DNA from: Combretum micranthum
Taxonomy: Eukaryota; Streptophyta; Magnoliopsida; Myrtales; Combretaceae
DNA: 64,000 nt
Reading direction: 5' to 3'
Assembly (NCBI GenBank): GCA_024138025.1
Contig: JAMXBD010003419.1
Location: 1 to 64,000 of the forward strand
Shown: in pieces, positions 58,975 through 64,000 of the stretch
Position numbering within the stretch: position 1 is the first letter of the stretch
Layout: each line of letters opens with the position of its first letter
Made by a program: the position numbers and the translations under genes
Notes under the pieces: model-generated
Database searches by the model: none
Told to the model about the DNA's origin: nothing
Seen by the model: the letters and a program-made list of their open reading frames with translations, nothing else

Positions 58975-60093
58975 TACATTTTTCTATTTTTATTTATCCG
59001 TTAGGTAGAAAACACCATTGTAAGGGCAAATATGTTCCTTTTTTATGGAAAATTTTGAACTTGTTTTAAGAAAATAAGTTAAAATTTTTGAAATGACAAT
59101 TCATTTTCTGAATTAGTCTCTACATAATATTTTATTTACACATTATGCCATGTTTTAAATGAAATGCATGTTAAAAACCAGGACTTTTTTCAACATATTC
59201 TTACAAGCTAATTCAACACTTGAAAACATGTTGTTGTTAATAAAAAGAATAATGAAAAAAAAAATTGCTAATAAGGTACTTGAAAGAAACAAAGTCTAAA
59301 TATTAAAGATGTCATAGTTGTAATAGATAAATTTAAAATTGGTTATTGTGCTCCAATTTTTGTTCTTTTATTAATAAAACAAATAATTTTTATATTTAAA
59401 TTTATTTAAATCTAATTTTAAAATCGTAACTTACCATAACTTATCTCAAAAACATGGATAATATGCCTTTTTTTTTTTTTGAAAAAGTGACTTTTATTTG
59501 TTTCTTCTTCTTCTTCTTCTTTTTTTTTTTTTGGTAAAGACAAAAAGCACCCTTATTAGCTAATGGTCTTATAACTTAGTGGTATCTCATTTATTTAATC
59601 TCTCAACTAATAAGAATCATGTTTAAATCCCTCATCCCCATTATTATTAAGAGCAAGAGTTAATTTTTAAGGATAACGGTTAAAATAAAATATCATATAT
59701 CTTTTTAAATTTGCCAATTTAATTTGAATAGAGGATGGGGAGAGGCATTGATGATGTTGATGATGCCCCATGTCTTTTAGTACTCCTTCTATCTCTGAAT
59801 ACCGCTTATATTATCTTTAAAAGTATGACACGAGATTGTTTGGATTGTAGTTTTGGTATTGTTTTGGTGTCGTTTTCAAATTGAATCGATACTGAATTTG
59901 TACTAAACCGAGATAGATATAATATCTATAAAAAAAATTTGATAATTTTACTCATAAACTGACCAAACTAAACCTATACCGAACTTATATTGATATAATA
60001 CAGATAGAAATCTAAAAATCCAAATAGGTATAAGAGCTCAAATTGTAAATTTGATTAGTAAAATTTTATTCAATTTGATATCCAATTACTTCA

Positions 60094-60133
<40 letters not shown>

Positions 60134-60375
60134 AAAAAATACTTAAAAGTTCGAATATTGATATTAATATAACTCATTAAAACAATCTCTAAGATTTCTT
60201 TAAGTGTATCACTGTCACCTTTTTTTCTTTTTTTACCTAAACTCAACACCAAAAACCTCACGGCTTTTGAAGCGATGGAGACTAGCATTGTAAAAGTTGC
60301 TGCAAGTGCATAGTTGTTAAAATTAGGAGTACATTATACATGATTCTACGAGTTTATAATTTTTATATATTTTAT
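58975..60375. repeat. Segmental duplication, right copy
   Basis: Counterpart of 54460-55650, with CACCATTGTAAGGGCAAATA (59012), CCGCTTATATTATCTTTAA (59803), (TA)n (60098-60126) and CCTCACGGCTTTTGAAGCGAT (60255). It is longer than the left copy because of a SINE-like insertion and local expansions. On the minus strand it opens a short frame MLVSIASKAVRFLVLSL at about 60289, followed by a donor-like AG|GTAAAA; this could be a remnant first exon. Confidence 0.8.
59560..59650 (+). repeat. SINE-like fragment with tRNA-type A and B boxes
   Basis: TAACTTAGTGG at 59572-59582 matches the Pol III A-box consensus at ten of eleven positions. GTTTAAATC at 59621-59629 matches the B box at eight of nine. 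The spacing of 38 bp fits a tRNA-derived SINE. The corresponding part of the left duplication copy lacks the A box. No poly(A) tail or flanking repeat could be defined. Confidence 0.35.
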
Positions 60376-60403
60376 CTTAAATAAAATGAATTCAAAATTC
60401 TTT

Positions 60404-60669
60404 TGAGTAGAGATATTATTGAGATAATATTATTTATATTAGTCACTTTTATCTTTTGTTTTTATATATAGTTAGTTCTATTTTTGTTCCTCTAGTTTTG
60501 TAATAAGTTTGTTACAACTCCAGAATATTTTAAATAGATGTACCCAAATAATAGAACACAGAAGGTTAAGCTGTCATTTTTTCTCTATTTTCTTGACTTC
60601 TTACTGTTCTTCGTTTTCGTCTTCTTTGACTGTATCCACACAGCTCGATAATTTTCTGCTCACTCTTCA
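60404..60669 (+). repeat. Copia LTR fragment
   Basis: Ends CACTCTTCA directly before a perfect initiator-tRNA primer-binding site, as expected for a 5' LTR end. The upstream 265 bp (TTTTGTTTTTATATATAGTTAG ... TAGAACACAGAAGGTTAAGCTGTC) has copia-LTR character. The left limit (TG at 60404) is tentative. It is cut off downstream by insertion of LTR copy C. Confidence 0.6.
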
Positions 60670-60681
60670 TGGTATCAGAGC
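60670..60681 (+). other. Primer-binding site of the truncated copia element
   Basis: TGGTATCAGAGC, an exact match to the plant initiator tRNA-Met primer-binding sequence, followed by AGGCTATGAGAG. Confidence 0.85.
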
Positions 60682-60747
60682 AGGCTATGAGAGTTTTTTT
60701 TCCTTCTCTCTATTTTTGTAAGTGATCTTGTTACTCTTTCTTGTTTT

Positions 60748-63700
60748 TCTAAAGACCCGACATGCTCAATTTTCAAATTAAGGACATCAAGTCCCCAACC
60801 ACGTATAACTCTTACGAATTATACGTAAGGTTGTCTTAAAAGAAGGTGTTTATGTTGAACATTGCTTCAATTTTAGATTGTGAAATCGTTTAATTAGATT
60901 TTCAGATAACTGGATTTAGCAGCGGAAAATCAAATTTTATAAAACAACTTATAAACTTCTACTCCCTACAGAGCAAACCAGTTTTCTAAGAAACTAACTT
61001 TATAAAAACACTTTATGATCTACTCTTAGGGGTAGATAACCATTTACAATCAATTGGGCATTAACAAGCCCTTAAAAGAAAATACAATGTATAAAAATAT
61101 CCAGTCCTCTTACAAAACAAAACAAAAGAAGAAACAAAATACAAGAAATGTCTCGATCCTATCACATTTCACTCATCTCCCAAATCTTCAGAATCGCCCA
61201 AAACCCGGGACAAACATCATCACATCAATCATCATCACCATCACCATCCTCATCAACAACAATAAGAAGAACAACAACATCAACAACCTCCACACCATCA
61301 TCAATTTCATCAACATCGTCTTTATCAATAACAAAACCTGTAAAAAGAATAACAACAACAAGAATGAGCCGAAGCCCAGTACACAGCAACACAATCACAC
61401 ACGGAGTGACACACGAGCTTAACTAAATGCAAATGCAACAATCACAAGTTATTATCTTTCTTTAAGGTAAACAAATCAACACGGGAGTATTCAAACTCCG
61501 GGCAACAAGGATAGTGGGGGATCCTGAGTAACAACCTTGACGCTCAGGGGGTTGATATAAGCAGTTCGGATACTTATATCTCCTAGATAATTTTACAGAA
61601 AACACAATCTGAGCAGGGTGCCGCTCCCCGAACCGGATACCAATTCCATCCCAGGCTCACCCAATCTGTGAGGGGGCGCCCCTAGGCACTCATGCCACCC
61701 TGGGCAGGGATTGGATTTAACGACGTAAAACACAAATCAACACTCACAATTAAGTTTTTCTTAATATATATAGTTTTCATAAATGCCTATCCTAACACAG
61801 AGACAAGCTAGTTACTGCGTACCTTGAATATGGAATCCAAACATAGCTCAGAAGGAAATTTCATAAGATAATCCAGAAGATAAATCAGATATCCACCACT
61901 GTTATGAAAAGTTCGTATAAGAAACTAAACTAAACTAATCATCCACTTCATCAAATTCATACAAGAACTTATATCAATTATTCACTAATCTCTAACTCAT
62001 TTTATTAACTCCTATTTGATCAGACACTAATGTGGAACCCCACTATGGCTGCGAATATCGCCCGCCAAAATATGGACAGTTCTCCTTTGTCTGTCAAAGA
62101 ATTTCTTTTCACTTTAATTATAGTTTTATTACAAAAGCATATAAAAGATTCATAAAAAAAATTTATTTCAAGTAAAAAACATTTGAAACAACATATTCCC
62201 CATGTTATTCAAAGATCACCCTAACACATTCATTTAACTCTATTATTTGTTACTAACCCATTTTAGCTTAACCTTAGCCATTTAATTCAAAAGCCAAGCC
62301 AAGTGGATTAAGCTTAAGAAATCTAGTTCATTTTAGTTTAATTGAGTTCATTAAGTCAAACTCATTAGAATTAATCATTTAATCTAATTACTAAGCCAAA
62401 GTAATTAAACTAACTCAATCTAATTTATTTTAACTCATTCAAGTCTATTTAATCAAGTTGAACTTAAGTTTGTTAACTAAGTTCATTTTATAACTAACTT
62501 CTAGATTTAATCTAATTATTTGTTAAATCTATAAATCTACTTAACCCATGTTTAATTACATGAATTAATTCACTCAACACATCAAATATCACTTATCTAT
62601 CTCATTTTATCTCAAAAAGATCCATTTCCTAAGCAAAAACACATTTAACAAACAAAAACAAGTTTTTGACTTTGTTTTGAAAAGTGTTGCAGCTGGAAAG
62701 AATCAAAATTTAAGCATCGATAAGTTTCGAATTTGTAAAAACTCAAAACATTAAAATTGTATATCTCTTTTTAAGCTTTCCAACGCAACTTGAATCACCT
62801 CAATCAGAGGTCGGATGAAAAAGTTATGGCTAAAATACAAAGAGCTGCGAAACAGGGGAAGTCTGCACGACCGGGTACACGGCCGTGTACCGAGGCCGTG
62901 TTGGGTAAAAAAAATGACCCGAGAGCAACTTTTAAGAATTTCAAGGCCTACACGGCCATGTACACGCTCGTGTAGTAGGTTGTGTATACTGGAGCGAAAA
63001 AAATGACGAAATCCCCTGTTTTCAAAGTGCATTTTACACTTCTTAAAATTCTTTAAACTCATTCCAAAGTTACTCTAAAGCTTGTTACATGATCATCCCA
63101 TCATTCAAACAACACCAAACATCTCCAAAACTTCATCAACTCCAAATCACTATTCATCATCTTCTTCCTCCAACCAAACCCCAACTTCCATCAACCATTA
63201 AACCAACAAATACATAAATAAACAGCACTCTCAACCCAATTCAACATCAATTCATCAATTAAAGAAATAAAACAACAAAGATAACAAGGAAATAACAACT
63301 TATCTTTTTAGAACACTTGTACACTTGAGCTTCCTTTACATTTCTAACTTGTTTTCCTTCATCTAGCTTCTCTCCTAGCTTTGATTATTCTTCTAAATAG
63401 CTTTAATCTTGAGATTTGAAGAAAAGAAAGAAAAGAAAAGAAGAAGAAAGGAAGAGGGAAAGGAAAGCATCGGTCCAAGAAGCTAAAAGGAAAGAAAGGG
63501 AAAAGTGAAGGAAGAGAGAGAGAGCAGGAGATGAAAAGGAAAAAGAAAAGATAAGATTTAATGAAAATTTTATATTTTTCGAATAAAGTATAAGTTTAAA
63601 ACTATCTGATCAATATCTATAGTTCCAGGGTATTTAAAAGATAATTTTAGAACCAATAGGTTAGAAATTAAGGACTTAAAATAAGAACTTAATTTAGGAA

Positions 63701-64000
63701 TCTATTTTGGATGAAAGATATTTAATTTGAGTTCGGGTTTAAGAACTGATATTTTTATTCAAGTAAATGAACTCAAATTTTACTGAGATTTAGGAATTAG
63801 TGTTTAGGCTAAGAATCAAGGATTTAGGAATTCTCTAAACATTTCAATGACTTGTTTAGAGAATTTAGATTTCAAATCTCAAATTTCATTTAATTAATTA
63901 CTAATCTAACTTTGTCAACTTGTCTATTTATATCCTATGATTAATTTAATTCATTCAAATCTATCTAAACCCAATTTCTAATATATGTGAAGGTTTGGGG
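60748..64000 (-). repeat. Probable solo LTR, family copy C (runs to window end)
   Basis: In reverse complement this matches copies A and B: the terminal GCATGTCGGGTCTTTA, GTATAATTCGTAAGAG..ATACGTGGTTGGGGACTT, GGAGTTTGAATACTCC, TATCAACCCCCTGAGCGT, ATCCGGTTCGGGGAGC, and the GAGGTGATTCAAGTTGCGTTGGAAAG block at 62775-62800. Hairpin-forming ACACGGCCGTGT repeats lie at 62866-62975. The window ends in CCCCAAACCTTC (minus strand). If the LTR starts TGTAAAGACCCC, like the inverse of its 3' end, the start is only a few bases outside. Confidence 0.6.
62866..62975. repeat. Hairpin cluster in LTR copy C
   Basis: GTACACGGCCGTGTAC at about 62875-62890, followed by GAGGCCGTGTTGG, CTACACGGCCATGTACACG and CTCGTGTAG. 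These pair with each other and form palindromes. They occupy the same place relative to the GTTGCGTTGGAAAG block as the unrelated hairpins at 30745-30942 in copy A. Confidence 0.7.

Noticed and set aside
60670..60681. Match to the end of tRNA-Met as a tRNA gene
   Set aside because: Only the 3' acceptor complement is present and it follows an LTR end, so it is a primer-binding site.
61054..61426. Two overlapping plus-strand ORFs (Asn-, Ser- and Thr-rich)
   Set aside because: They are antisense to the acidic GAT-repeat exon of LTR copy C; the composition results from the repeat.
1..64000. CRISPR array, rRNA genes, bacterial-type operons
   Set aside because: No regularly spaced repeats with unique spacers, no rRNA-like stretches, and gene structure is plant nuclear throughout.

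Overview
This window is eukaryotic nuclear DNA from a flowering plant, most likely a eudicot. It is AT-rich, its genes have GT-AG introns, and the recognisable genes belong to plant-specific families: MAP70, an SVR7-type PPR-SMR protein, PADRE/DUF4228 and an HMA protein with a CaaX box. No prokaryotic operon, rRNA gene or CRISPR array is visible. The species cannot be named from sequence alone. Gene density is low: three credible functional genes, two dead copies of a fourth, one unrecognised small ORF, and otherwise transposon remains.

Layout. 358-802 is a hAT-type MITE. 3790-7509 (+) is a ten-exon MAP70 microtubule-associated protein gene; it has one GC-AG intron and an apparent one-base deletion in exon 9. 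7910-17935 holds a directly repeated segment of about 1.2 kb carrying a PADRE/DUF4228 gene. Copy A (8298-14362) is split by a 5.2 kb Ty1-copia element (8720-13942, 5-bp target-site duplication ATTCC). Copy B (17105-17556) is frameshifted. A small ORF with its own TATA box lies at 16519-16711.

18438-29061 is a transposon block: a 1.4 kb DNA element flanked by 10-bp direct repeats, a short foldback MITE, a 1.5 kb Mutator-like (MULE) non-autonomous element, and a 6.4 kb MULE with a decayed mudrA-like transposase on - and a GRF-type zinc-finger gene on +. About 29.4-33.1 kb is a probable solo LTR followed directly by a second hAT MITE. 34304-36391 (-) is an intact intronless chloroplast PPR-SMR gene of the SVR7/P67/ATP4 type, and the best preserved gene here.

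37-56 kb has no supported gene. It contains MITEs (37.0 kb, 41.0 kb with a perfect 8-bp duplication, 44.6 kb), another copy of the LTR family (about 45.7-48.4 kb), microsatellites and a strong G-quadruplex motif at 52268. 56284-57231 (-) is a three-exon HMA-domain, proline-rich, Cys-rich gene ending in a CaaX box. It sits between two direct copies of a roughly 1.2 kb segment (54460-55650 and 58975-60375).

58362-58776 is a compound copy of the palindromic TG...CA element also found at 14700-14972. A copia LTR fragment (about 60404-60681) is interrupted by a third copy of the LTR family (60748 to beyond the end).

MAP70 is a cytoskeletal factor, the PPR-SMR protein acts on plastid RNA, and the HMA protein is probably a membrane-tethered metal-binding or stress protein. 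They share no evident pathway. The most unusual items are the long-inverted-repeat element with 5-bp duplications and an outward snRNA-like promoter layout, and an LTR family with a conserved spliced acidic mini-exon and a positionally conserved hairpin cluster.
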